The notes beneath the pieces were generated by a model that saw only the letters and a list, made by a program, of their open reading frames with translations, ran no database searches and was not told where the DNA came from. Positions 22,640 to 33,611 of a stretch of DNA of 64,000 nt are shown here, piece by piece. Position 1 is the stretch's first letter, and each line of letters starts with the position of its first letter. Both the position numbers and the translations under genes were made by a program. Source of the stretch: Hippophae tibetana. Its lineage: Eukaryota > Streptophyta > Magnoliopsida > Rosales > Elaeagnaceae. Where the stretch lies: positions 36,496,501-36,560,500 of the forward strand of contig CM072804.1 of assembly GCA_037013495.1 (NCBI GenBank), written 5' to 3'.

Positions 22640-23157
22640 AATTTACATTGCATTTTGAAAGAGCTGTATAAGAGATTTTATTCCAAGTATAGCACCACAT
22701 ATCATCTCTAAATTCATGGGTAGACAGAGATGGTCAATATAACTCTAGGTAATAGGATTAGATGTATCTCAGGTTATAGGCCTAAATTATGGGATTTTTT
22801 CTAAACTCAAGCTGAATTTTCCTATAATGGAATAGTTATCAGGTTAATTAATAAAATTCTTTTTTCAAATAGTTTATAAAAAGGACCATAATAATATTGA
22901 TGATCTTACAACTCTTCCAATTTTGAAGAGTCAAGCTGCAAAAAATATTGTCCTAGACATTTAAAAGATGATTCTTGAAGTTAAGGAACATCTAGCTCAA
23001 GCTAATCAAAATTACCATGAAAGGGTTGACTAGAAAAGAAGAGTTAAAGAGGTTTTAGCAGGAGATACATAATGGTTCATATAGAAAAGGATAGGAGACC
23101 ATCTAGAGTCTACAATAAGTTGCAAGATATGAAAATAGGTCCTTCCATGATTTGTCA
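22640..23157 (+). pseudogene. Chromovirus-like gypsy integrase relic
   Basis: The plus strand, with stops, reads the end of an integrase core: TTYHL..HG.TEMVN (where relatives have HPQTDGQTE), LGNRIRCISGYRPK.WD, TQAEFSYN, then a spacer NNIDDLTTLP and the C-terminal part VKEHLAQANQNYHERVD and RRVKEVLAGDT. It ends where a MITE with a 9-bp target duplication begins (23158-23166). The first half of pol is missing. Confidence 0.75.
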
Positions 23158-23166
23158 TAAAGTTAA

Positions 23167-24811
23167 GGGTTAAGTATGTTTATACTCACAAAATATGGGA
23201 TAATTTTTAAAAATGTCCAAAATGTTTACTTTGTTATAATTATGCTCATAAAGTATGAGTAATGATAAAAACATATCTACTTTGAGTATAATTTCATTAT
23301 ATTCTATACGTTGTGGGCATAAATGTAACTTTAAAAATGCATAACGTTAGACATATTGGTATCTTTAATTGATACGTTGTGAACAAAATATTTACCTATA
23401 AACTTATTTTTAAGCTCGCAATCAAGTCTATCCAGTAAAGTTGAATAAACATCATTATTTCAAATACTCGTACTTTAGGTATATCTATTATAACTATAAC
23501 ACATAAGATTACACTCATATATTTAATAGCACAAATTCATAAATTTGAAATTATTTTTGTTACAAAAATATAGAATAAGATATACCTTAAATCTTAGCCT
23601 AAAAGATAGCCTAAAATATACTTTACAAAAACTCTTTTTTAAATAGGAGTCTTCATGTTTAATGAGTCTACTTTAAAAGAACTCTTCTTTAAATAGGAGT
23701 CTTCTTAATTAGTGAGTATTACTAATCCTATTTGTAATGGAAAGGATATTTATCAATTATATACGAGTCTTCTTAATTAATGAGTATTACTAATCTTATT
23801 TGTAATAGAAAATATATTTATCAATTACATAGGATTAAGGGTTTTAATTTTTCCTATAAATAAAGCACATTACTCATTGTTTCAATCAACCACACAAGAG
23901 CATTATTCTATTATTCTTAATTTCTCTATCTTGTTTTGCCAATATAAAATCATAATTCTTTAGGCTTTTTTATTTAGTTAATCTATCAAATATTGGTGGT
24001 TATGTTTGATTGATTAATAAGTCTAATTAGTTTATGATATTTTGATCACATGTTCTGATAGCTTCTTCTTTATTTTTGTTCTTGTATTGTTAGATCAAAT
24101 AATTGTGTTTGTTATATTATAATTATTTGGTTTGATTATTGATCTTTAAAGAAGCTATTTTTATTGAACTTGTTCTTTATCTTTTTCCTATAGGATTTTC
24201 TATTTGATTTAATTTAAGTGACATATGTTTTAAATCATCTAGTTAGGATTATTCATATCAAATTTATTCTAGAATACACATGGGCACTTGTGTTTTTGTA
24301 CTAACCATTTTGCAGTTGATTTGGGAACGTATTTGATTGGTGGGAAGCTTATTTGAACGTTGGTCTAGAAACTACTCACACTAATATTGGAAACTGTGAA
24401 AATAGAGCAAGGATTCATAAGTAAGGTACATTGGGGCAGTATCCTTGGAGGGGTAGCATAAGATCAAGTTTGTACTTGAACATTTGTTATTCATAGTTGA
24501 AAGTTAGGTGATCCGGTGGACCGGTGGTTTTTCTCTTAGGTCATAGTTGTGGCATTTATTGTTTTCACCTAAAAGATATCATGTGTTATTCTTTTATTTT
24601 GACACTTTATTTCTACATGTGCTTTCATACCTGACCGCTTATTTTATGTTATTAAATTATAAATTGATAAAAATTAAAAATAACATATTCACCCCTCTAG
24701 GTTAATTAAGTCCGTAATTTATAAAATTTTAGGCATAATTGCAACAAAGTAAACATTTGGATATTTTTTTAAATTATTCCATACATTGTGAGTATAAAAT
24801 ATAATTAATCA
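23167..24811. mobile_element. MULE-type MITE enlarged by an LTR insertion
   Basis: Long terminal inverted repeats (about 75 bp) start GGGTTAAGTATG at 23167 and end, inverted, at 24811. Both share TTTATACTCACAA and the ATGTTTACTTTGTT block. The 9-bp target duplication TAAAGTTAA lies at 23158-23166 and 24812-24820. TIR form and 9-bp duplication fit a Mutator-like non-autonomous element. Without the LTR at 23378-24732 the element would be only about 300 bp. It interrupts the chromovirus pol reading between its integrase tail and its last codons. Confidence 0.75.
23378..24732 (+). repeat. Solo SIRE-like LTR inside the MITE
   Basis: This plus-strand block matches the complement of the LTRs at 27580-29042 and 33612-35078: TGTGAACAAAAT at the start, TTATGTTTGATTGATTAATA, ATAATTATTTGGTTTGATTA, and CTCTAGGTTAATTAAGTCC near the end. 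No gag or pol adjoins it. It holds its own tandem copies of about 70 bp at 23692-23830 (GAGTCTTCTTAATTA.TGAG). I could not settle its 5-bp target duplication. Confidence 0.7.
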
Positions 24812-24974
24812 TAAAGTTAATCTGAATGCCTATGCTCTTGACCTTCTTGAACATCTTAACATTTCACCCACTTTCAGTGCGCTTAATATGTTTGAGTATC
24901 ATTTACTTGCTGAAGGATTTGTTGCTATTGAAGTGTAGAAAGAGTCTTCTTCTCAAGAAAGGGGCAACTAATGC
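24812..24974 (+). pseudogene. Chromovirus pol tail, duplicate 1
   Basis: The sequence resumes the pol frame broken at 23157: AYALDLLEHLNISPTFS, matching the family ending AYVLDLP..L.ISPTFNVSDL, followed by EYHLLAEGF. It ends CAACTAATGC and meets a second MITE copy there. Confidence 0.7.
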
Positions 24975-25250
24975 ATAAAATATGGGATAATTTTCAAAAA
25001 TGTCCAAAGCATTTATTTTGTTGTAATTATGCCAACAATGTATGGGTAGCGATAAAAAACATATCTAACTTTAGGCATAATTGCATCATTATCTATACGT
25101 TGTATGCATAATTGTAACTTTAAAAATACACGTTGTTAGGCATATTTTTATCTTTAATTCATACGTTGTGGACATAATTGGAACAAAGTAAACATTTGAA
25201 ATTTTTTGTAAATTATTCCAAACATTGTGGGTATAAAACATAATTAACAG
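24975..25250. mobile_element. Second MITE copy made by tandem duplication
   Basis: This is a MITE of about 276 bp, the same as the one at 23167 but without the LTR and missing its first 23 bp. It starts at AAAATATGGGATAATTTT right after the pol tail and ends before TAAAGTTAA at 25251-25259. Since it is followed by another copy of the same pol tail, it arose by tandem duplication of a MITE-plus-tail unit of about 440 bp, not by new insertion. Confidence 0.7.
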
Positions 25251-25415
25251 TAAAGTTAATCTGAATGCCTATATCCATGACCTTCTTGAACATCTTAACA
25301 TTTCACCCACTTTCAGTGTGCTTAATATGTTTGAGTATCATTCACTTCTAAGGGATTTTTTTCCATTGAAGCATCGAAAGAGTCTTCTTCTCAAGAAAGG
25401 GCAACTAATGCAGAA
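25251..25415 (+). pseudogene. Chromovirus pol tail, duplicate 2
   Basis: This is a second copy of the segment at 24812-24974, very close to it (CCTTCTTGAACATCTTAACA and ATTTCACCCACTTTCAGTG shared). It runs on past the duplication point into GAAGGCAAGCC, so this copy holds the original right flank. Confidence 0.75.
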
Positions 25416-25419
25416 GGCA

Positions 25420-26460
25420 AGCCTATACTTGTTCATTTTTATTTCCAATTTATTGTATTATTTTTCTTATCGTCGTTTATCATTTTCCTCTATCGTTTTT
25501 CATTTATGTTTCATGTGACTACCTTTAGGTGTATATTTAGAAGGAAAATGAGTGTGGTGAGATACTTCTTGCATAATTCTTATCCTGGAACATCCATTTT
25601 GATTGAGCCATAGTAGCTCCTCCCATCCTTTGTAGGTTCTTTTTTCCCTTCTGTTTAAGTGCTTCTATTCCACTTAAATATTACATGAGGTGTTATTCAT
25701 TACTATTGAATTACATACATAATCAATCATATTGCTTGCTTTCTTTACCGAACATTTATTACTTGTGTTTTTCTAAAAAAAAATAGTTATAATCTTACAA
25801 TATTTTGTTGTGTTAAAATACCATATTATCACTTATTTTAATATCAATAAATAATTTCTCCCATTACATTATATTACTAGAAGTCAACCAATATGACACA
25901 TTTTTTAGTCATTTACAGGTAGTTCTAAATCAATCACACGTTTTGTGTGAATAATTAGTGAGCTCATTTCTACCTCATAAAGTAAAATCTTCCAATGTTT
26001 CTGATTCGCATATTATTTTTTTATAAATAATATTACATAATTCAGACATTTAATTTGAACTTTAGTCTTCAGGTTGCGCATCTCACAAATTTTTTTTTCC
26101 TTTGGTGCTATTGCTCTGCAGCAACGGGTTAAAATAATGTTATTGAAAAGTTAACAAAGACATGAAGTATTAACATTTTAATTTTTTTTAAAACAAACGA
26201 TATTTTGTATTATTTAACTTAAAATAATAGAAGATTCTGAATCTTATCAGTAGAGTAGATGTACACCGACCACATTTTTAATTTAATATTGATTAGCTTG
26301 CAGTTGAATAACTATACCAACCAGTTGACATTAGTACTATTCATTTACTTCTCACAACAAACTTTTCGACCATTTAAAACCCACAATAAATGCATTATAT
26401 TTTGATAAATTATCACCCTCAAAGTAAAAAAAATTAAAAGGTATGCCGAGTCTCTTCAAT
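25420..26460. other. Upstream region of the proline-rich gene
   Basis: AT-rich with no strong frames and no repeats recognised from elsewhere in the window. It probably holds the gene's promoter region. The frame at 25318-25518 overlaps the pol tail and is a chance frame. Confidence 0.4.
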
Positions 26461-26462
26461 GA

Positions 26463-26470
26463 CTATAAAA
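26463..26470 (+). promoter_or_regulatory. TATA box of the proline-rich gene
   Basis: CTATAAAAAT lies about 150 bp before the ATG at 26616. A transcription start about 30 bp downstream would leave a 5' leader of roughly 120 bases, rich in CT and CA, as is usual for a plant gene. Confidence 0.55.
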
Positions 26471-26615
26471 ATCCCAGAAGCAAAATCATTATCTTCCCAC
26501 CACATTTACACCATCTTGACCTAGTCTTTGATAAGAGCTCATAATTCATCCAAATATTTCCTCTCTTTCTTCCACTACAGTTACCGAATAATTATAATTT
26601 CCAAATTTACTCACA

Positions 26616-26867
26616 ATGGAATCATCACGTTTGTTTGTCTTAGCTTTGTTCATCACTTTCTCATTGGCTGGCTTTGAATTAGCAATTGCCACTAGGAAAC
26701 TGTTAACTCCAACCTTGACTAACCTTCCAAATTTCCCTCGCTTCAAATTTCCTAATCTGCCAGCAACACCATTATATCCAGAATACAGATTACCTCCACC
26801 TCTATATCCAAATATCCCCAACATCCCTTCCTTCTCCCCTCCTTCTGTATCCAAAAATATTCCATGA
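26616..26867 (+). CDS. Small secreted proline-rich cell-wall-like protein
   Basis: This is an 83-residue protein and the best candidate for an intact host gene. Residues 1-25 form a classic signal peptide (SSRLFVLALFITFSL core, likely cut after AIA). The mature part starts TRKLL and has spaced Pro-containing repeats: LPNFP, FPNLP, LPPPLYP, NIPNIP, then FSPPSVSKNIP at the end. It has no Cys after the signal. Short secreted proteins of this pattern (R[KH]LL followed by LPxLP/IPNIP repeats) are known in plants as cell-wall or hydroxyproline-rich proteins; the exact role is unknown. The start is supported by context ACAATGG and by the TATA box at 26463. It is single-exon, with AATAAA-like words (ATAATAAATTATC) about 60 bp after the stop. 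The antisense frame 26546-26854 is a shadow. Confidence 0.8.
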   Translation: MESSRLFVLALFITFSLAGFELAIATRKLLTPTLTNLPNFPRFKFPNLPATPLYPEYRLPPPLYPNIPNIPSFSPPSVSKNIP

Positions 26868-27579
26868 AATAATTATTTGGGAAATTAAAAAAAATAATCT
26901 CTACTATATTTTATCTAAATATAATAAATTATCTTATAATGTAATGATATATGTTCATGGTTACGAACATAACGTGTGTACGTGGGTGTCTCAATATGTA
27001 ATTGTTAAAATAACAAGATTATATTTATATAATATTATCTTTGTATTTGTGTATATATATATATATGTCAAGATGCTTCCCGGCATTGTTTAAATGTGCA
27101 GTAAACAAAATTCGCATTCATATTGCACGTTCATTTTGATGGTATTTATTTTTGGATTTATTGGGTGGCATTATGAGCTTATTAATTGAAAAGGATTAAT
27201 ATATAGAAAAATGCTAATATCATAGCACCCATTTTTTAACATATCTTTTATATTATGTTATATATCAAAATTATAATGAAAATAAGAAAAATAATTTATT
27301 TTTTAAGTAATTGTGATGCATAATAAAAAATAAGTGATATGAATACAAAAATATATACAAATTTATGTACTCTTATCATTCATTTTCATATTTATATATT
27401 TTTAAACAATGTTTTAACATTAATTAATCAATCATTTAATAGACATTTAATTTTGGATTATCTTATATATATAAATATATAATTCTAACTCATATTTATA
27501 ATTCAAATTCAAATTCAAATTTTATACATATTAAAATAAATTTTATGTTGATTAACTACAACTTATTGCCTATTATCTT
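26868..27579. other. Gene 3' flank and AT-rich spacer
   Basis: Holds likely poly-A signals after the gene and an alternating TA run at about 27048-27066. No other coding sequence is seen up to the left LTR of the next element. Confidence 0.4.
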
Positions 27580-29042
27580 TGAAAGTTCATAGTTAAAGGA
27601 TCTAAATAACCAATGGGGATATGAATAGGTAATTTATTGAAATACATTTAAGTAAAAATTCACAAGCGGACATATATGAAATCGTGTGTAAATAATATAA
27701 AGCCAAAATTAATTATAACTTGATGCATGATATTTTAGTTAAAAATAACTTAGCCAACAACAATTACCTAAGAAGAAAACTACTGATCTATCGAACCATC
27801 GAACTATCAACTATGAAAATCAATGTTCAATTATAAGGCAAGGTCTTATACTAGCCTCCAAGATATAGCCCTTAAAGTAATTTATTTACAAGTTATTGCT
27901 TCTTTCACAGTCTCCATGAGATAAGTATACAAATCCAAACCAAGGTTCTGATAACTTAAGTCACATAAGCAATCAAACTCGTTCGGTAAGCATAATAACA
28001 CAAGTGTAAAATATGTCCTAGAGCATATACAATAATGAGAAATCGTAGATAGAATATTTAAGAATAAATCAATTAATTTAAATTATCTAGCAACTCTAGA
28101 ACAAGAGTTGAAGCATAAGTTTAATAACGATAGATTCTATAAAGTTAAATAATCAAATCAAATAATTTTGATTACACACAAAATTCTTTGATCCAAATAC
28201 TCAAGAACCTAATAAAAAATATATAAGCTATATGAACATGGAATCACAATATCATAAAATAATCAAGCTTATTAATCAATCAAACATAATCACACAATGT
28301 TTGATAGATTAATTTAAGAAAGAAGCCTAAACAAAATATGATTCAGTTTTTGCAAAATAATTTGAGAGAGAGAGAAAGATAAAGCACAAAAACAATTAGA
28401 AGAATAAAATGAATGTCGTTGTTTAAATAACAGAGCATTAGGTTTTTTTATATAGAAGAGATGAACCTTTATTACTAGGTTGATGAGCAATTACCATTAT
28501 GTCCATTAAATAAACCATATATCATTAATTAATAGGGACAATATGGTAAAAGAATACTCTTGGCTAGAGTACACAAAATATTTTAAATTTGAAACCATAG
28601 CCACTTAATTGATCTAGTCCAGGCTCGAGCAAATGAATCTATAAGGTTGATCAATCAAAACACTTTTTGACCGATCAAGCAACAATTAAAATAAACTCAA
28701 AACCAGGTAGATTAAACATGGTCAATTCTCAATCAATCCAGTCACTTGATTGATCGAACCTAACTTTGATTGATCAACACATATTTGAAAATCAATCGAA
28801 AAAAACATAGATGGTACAAGATCGATACTCAATCCATCGACCTACCACTTTGATCAACCGGCTAGTATATATACGAAAGTTCCTATATTTATAATATGTA
28901 CTCTAACATGATTAAGAATAAGTATATACCTAAAACACATTGAGTTAAAGCTAAAAAGTTTCTTCAATTTGAATAACAAACATAAAAATGCTCCTAGAAA
29001 CTAGTTTAAATTTAAATATTTTGTTAACGAATATCACCAATA
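27580..29042 (-). repeat. 3' LTR of the SIRE-type element
   Basis: Matches 33612-35078 along its length, with clear divergence: GTTCATAGTTAAAGGATCTAA against GTTTATAGTTATGGATCTAA at one end and CGAATATCACCAATA against CAAATATCATCAACA at the other. The purine tract of the element lies just right of it on the minus strand (about 29055-29075). Confidence 0.8.
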
Positions 29043-30120
29043 CTAATAAACGTTAAAATCTCCCCTTTTGGCATAATTGTGTGACAAAACCTTTATCTCG
29101 CTACATGACACTTATAGGAAAAATAAATTTATATAGTAATACTATCCTATGATCCGATGAAACCATCTCTACTTCACTCTTTGACAGCTCATATGTACAT
29201 CAAAAATCAAAAGAAAAATTTGCACGCAAATTGCCTTGAAAGACTCATTGATTATTAGTTCAAAGTACATAGTGATAGTAAAGTGAAGCAAACCATAATC
29301 AAAGAGTGGTAACAGATAGAACATTTAACATTTAAAAATTCTCCTCTTATATGACATATCAAATTGAATAATTAATCAATGGGTCCTCCCCTATGTGTAA
29401 TATCTCATAACCACCCCTTTCCTCATCCCCAATTTTTTTATACGAAATATAATTTAACTTTGAAGCTTAAATTCAATAAGAGTAGGGATGCGATTTATGC
29501 AATGAATAAACTTCCTCTAAGTTTTATGACTGTTCAAAATAAAGTAGTATAAAACAAAAATTTATAGAATGTGATATATATAATTTTTCTCTTTAAATGA
29601 GGAAAGTAGACTTATTTAAACATGTTTAGACTTCAAAAGTATGTCAATTAACTTATTTATAATCAGCCATGGAGGATTCAAAGGAAACAATATCACTTAT
29701 CATGAAAAATTGCAATTGTATTATCAATTTCACAAAATAAAAACTATATACCAAGAAAGAACTTAAACATTTTATTTTGTTTTTTATATATAAAGATTAG
29801 TTATTTATTTATTTTCATTTTGTATAATCACTTTTGGCTCTTTCTTTTTGTGCTTGCAAAGCTTTTCATGTTTTATATCCTTTTCTCTTTTATTTTTCCT
29901 TTTTAGTCTATTATCATAGTTGGCAGCTCTTAAACTAAGTACCTTTCTTTACATTTGTTTATAAAGTGAAAAATGGAGCTCAAACACAATTTTGTAAGCA
30001 AGTTTAGCTTAAGCCTTTAAATCATATAAAAGTAATTATAAACTTCAAGAATGACATACACAAGTGTTTAGTGAGTGTGTGGATAAGTTCTTATCACCAT
30101 CGATCATTAGATACGATGTT
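29043..30120 (-). other. 3' internal non-coding part of the SIRE-type element
   Basis: After the purine tract (minus strand GCCAAAAGGGGAGATT) no coding frame is readable. The sequence is AT-rich and decayed. Confidence 0.5.
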
Positions 30121-30124
30121 AAGT

Positions 30125-31340
30125 TTATTTTAGTATTGGCAATATTCGTGAAACAAAACCTTTAATTTTAATTTTTGGTTCTAGATGTATCTTAAGGAAT
30201 ATTTCAAGCTGAAAAACCTATCACGTCTTAATGATCACATATAAGGTATATTTCTATTCTGGTGCACGTTATATTTCATATTAGACACAATAGGAAAAAT
30301 ATGAATTTGAGCCACTCGATTGATCAAGTGAATACTCGATCAATAGAATGGATGTTCAATCAATTAACCAATGTACTCGATTGATTGAGCAATTGAATGG
30401 ATTAGTAAAGAAGCCAATTATCTAATTTTAAAACGTATTTCTAATATGAGTTAGATTAGATTTTTATAGTATTGTCCTTATTTCGTAAACATGTTTTAAC
30501 TAATTTTATGGATAATCTGGTAATTACACTTTAACCTAATATGCTTTAAAATATTCTATAAATACAAAGCTAAGCATACTTTTCAAAATAACTACACAAG
30601 AGTTATTATGCATATTCTCTTCATCTTTTATTCTCTCTCTTGTTTTGTAAATATAAGATCATAATTATTTATGTTTCTTTATTTAGTTAACCTATCAAAT
30701 ACTAGTGATTGTGTTTGATTAATAAGTTTTATTGGTTTATGATATTTTAGTTATATGTTTTAACTTCTTTTTTTATTTTCATTCTAGCATTGCTAGATCA
30801 AATAATTATGTGTATCATATCATAATTATTTGGTTTGATTATCAATTTTTAAAGAAGCTATATTTATTAAACTTATGCTTAAACTGATTATTCTAAAGCT
30901 GTTATTTTTTTATTTATCTGGTATATTTTTTAAATCAATTAGTTAGGGTCTTTTTTTATTGAACATGCTCTAAGACACACACTTACAATTTTGTTTATGT
31001 GCTAATTTTTTAGATTACAATGGTACGGGTTTAATTAACTGGTGGGACTCGAGTTTGTTGGAATGTTGATCTGGATCCAAATCCCTATCTTGTAGAGACT
31101 ACATTCAATGCAGCGGTTTGTAGGTAGGTTACTTAGGAGCATTACATGGGTTGGTAGTTTGAGCCCTAGCCTTGTAAATGGATACTTATTTTCATAGTTG
31201 ATAGCTAGATGGTCTGATGGTTTTCCACTTAGGGCCTTGGTGTGACCTAGGTTGTTTATACTTATCATGTGCTGATATTTTTATTTCTGTATTACTTTAC
31301 ATACAAGTGATTGGTGGTTTGATTGCTTATGAAATTTTAA
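30125..31340 (+). repeat. Opposite-strand SIRE-like LTR copy
   Basis: Plus-strand sequence akin to the LTR at 23378 and to the complement of the surrounding LTRs: a GTGAAACAAAACC start, CTCGATTGATTGAGC words, GTGTTTGATTAATAAG, ATAATTATTTGGTTTGATTA and TTTAAAGAAGCTAT. It sits inside the element where pol should be. It may be a later insertion of a related LTR. Ends are not sharp. Confidence 0.6.
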
Positions 31341-31479
31341 TTTATCATACTTCCACTCATTAATTTTCATGTGAGAAAGTATATAAATGCACAAGTCGAA
31401 ATACTCAATTGCTCAAAAAAAGTCAATTTGAATAAAATAACTTTGAAAGTGAAAGTAGTATGTAAAGTCTATTCATTGT

Positions 31480-33548
31480 TTAAAAAAATCTACTCCCTCT
31501 AAGTACAATAAAAATAAAAACAAAAAAACCTACTAAAGATGCACAACTAGGGTTTATTAAATACTCAAAAAAGAGACAATCTTTCCTAACCCATACTTTC
31601 TTAAATTTTGGTTTCCCTATATCTTTAGATTTGAAATCAATTACCTTAGTTTTCATTAGAATGTTCTTGGATTTATCTTTAGATTTCAAATTAATCCTAA
31701 ATGCAGATGCAACATTCATGATAGGTTAATGATAATTAGTCTTCGAATTAAATGTGTTGAATTTCACTTGCCTCTTTCAACCAATAACTTTATGCTTTTT
31801 AATAAAATTATTGGACATACTATGCATAGATGGATGATAATAGTGAGCCCTATAACTAAAAGCATGGAAAGGATTATCAATATGGGTAGTACTTAACAAA
31901 AATCTACATGTGGACCTAGTATGACATTTCCTACCAAATGATGATAAACAAGCACAAACTTAACAATTTTTTCAACTATAGGTGCAATGGTTCTTCGTAC
32001 ATAAGTGTAACAGTAAGATATAGTTAGAAAGCCTTACACATGTGGTTTTTGATGTTGAAGGTATGGATCCCTCATCCTTCTAACCAAGGCCATGTGTATC
32101 ATTGAAGAAGAAGGGTTACGGTGTATCAAACTGAGTTATTTTTGAAGATGATGTCATAGAGTGCACATTTATATAGCCTAGCCATCTCTTATCAATAAAA
32201 TGTTTTCCATAGTTAAGAACCGTGTTTATCTCTTTAGCTCTAATTGTTAGACTCTTCATGGATTCCTTTGATTGTTCAAGTTCCTACACAAGATTCTTGT
32301 TTTCCTATTTAAGATTTGCAAGACTTGAATTCAAACCATCAACAAGTTCAAATAGATTAATTTTTCTTTTTCTATAAATGAGGAACTTGTTTCATAGGAT
32401 TTAACTTTATCATTTAGTTTGGTTACTTCTACAAGTAACAAATCCATTTGTCTCTTGCAACCCACTAAATCTATAAATAGCTCACCAAGACTATTAGTAT
32501 TAAATTTATTGAGTAAATATTCAAAATAACATTCCTTATTGTTAGTCTTCTTGGAATGTCTGTTAATAGTTGTAGTAAATGTTAAATAGTTGGTGCCACT
32601 ATTTTTTGATTCATTTGGATTGTCATTGTCACTTTTTGAGTCACTAAGTGTAGCATTGAAAGCTCTTATAGTTCTCTTCTTTTTGTTAAAATATTCAGAT
32701 GCAAAATGACCAATCCCATTACATTCAAAACATTTTGATCTAGTCGGTTTAATTTTCTTACCTTCAGAATTCATAGGTTTGAGTTATCTTAGATTATGAT
32801 CCCTTGAATGGCTTGGTTGTCAGTTAGTCTATAAATTGTTATGATTGATGATTTTCTTGAGTCTTTTGGCTAAGAGTTTCAATTATTCATCATCCTCATC
32901 ATTATCAATACCACCATCATCAATCATGATGATTTTGAAAGCGATACCTTTCTTCTTTTAGGTGCTAGAAAACTCATCACAAAGGTTTAAAGTAAGCAAA
33001 CGAGTTTCTCAATTTTGATTGTATCTATATCCATGCTTTCATCAATGGTAATGACTTTTGAATGAAATCAATGTGGTATTGAGTAAAAAATCTTCCAAAT
33101 CAACATGAATTCCTTAATTTTCTTTTTGAGATTGGAAAAGGTGCTAGCAATATCAAATAGTTCAAAATAGAATTTAGAAAAAAAATTAGTTTCTTCCATC
33201 CTAAGGTTTACAAACCTAGTGACTATAATGAGAAGTTTAGTTCTTTTAACTTATGTGGTGCCCTCATGGAAAACCTCTAAAGTATTCCAAGCATGTTTAG
33301 CAGTATTAACATAAAAAAATACAAAGAAACATATAAGCAGACATAACACTAATGATAGCATTAATTGTTTTGGTTCTAGTTACTACCAATTTTATCTTCA
33401 ATGGTTCATTCTTTCCTAGGTTTAAGTGTGACAACATTATCTTTGGTTTACTTAGATGGTTAGCAATATTACTTATATGATCCTTCCAATATAGGTATTT
33501 GTACCCATCAAATAAAGGAGTATGGTTTGTAGATGAACCCTTTCCCAA
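31480..33548 (-). pseudogene. Copia gag and gag-pol linker, SIRE type
   Basis: Three readable pieces in order. 33306-33548 begins MGKGSSTNHTPLFDGYKYLY and WKDHISNIA, the usual N-terminus of SIRE-type Gag. 32331-32774 holds a zinc-knuckle remnant CFECNGIGHFASEY, whose last Cys is Tyr, followed by an acidic Ser/Asp stretch. 31480-31719 holds IGKPKFKKVWVRKD, the linker before protease in SIRE-type pol. The stretch between (32780-33300) is broken. Protease, integrase and RT are not found. Confidence 0.75.
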
Positions 33549-33596
33549 ATGATCTATAACAAGGTCCTAGGAAAACACTAAAAATATCTAGTGAAT

Positions 33597-33609
33597 CACT
33601 CTAATTCCA
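33597..33609 (-). other. Primer-binding site, tRNA-Met-like, decayed
   Basis: The minus strand reads TGGAATTAGAGTG, a decayed form of TGGTATCAGAGC, directly after the end of the 5' LTR (33612). This sets the element's orientation as minus. Confidence 0.65.
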
Positions 33610-33611
33610 AT

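Noticed and set aside
4400-25415. CRISPR-like arrays among the tandem repeats
   Set aside because: All arrays are head-to-tail without unique spacers, and the sequence is a plant genome.
26546-26854. 102-codon minus-strand Gly-rich frame
   Set aside because: It is the antisense shadow of the proline-rich gene (CCN codons read backwards give Gly/Arg); no start or promoter features of its own.
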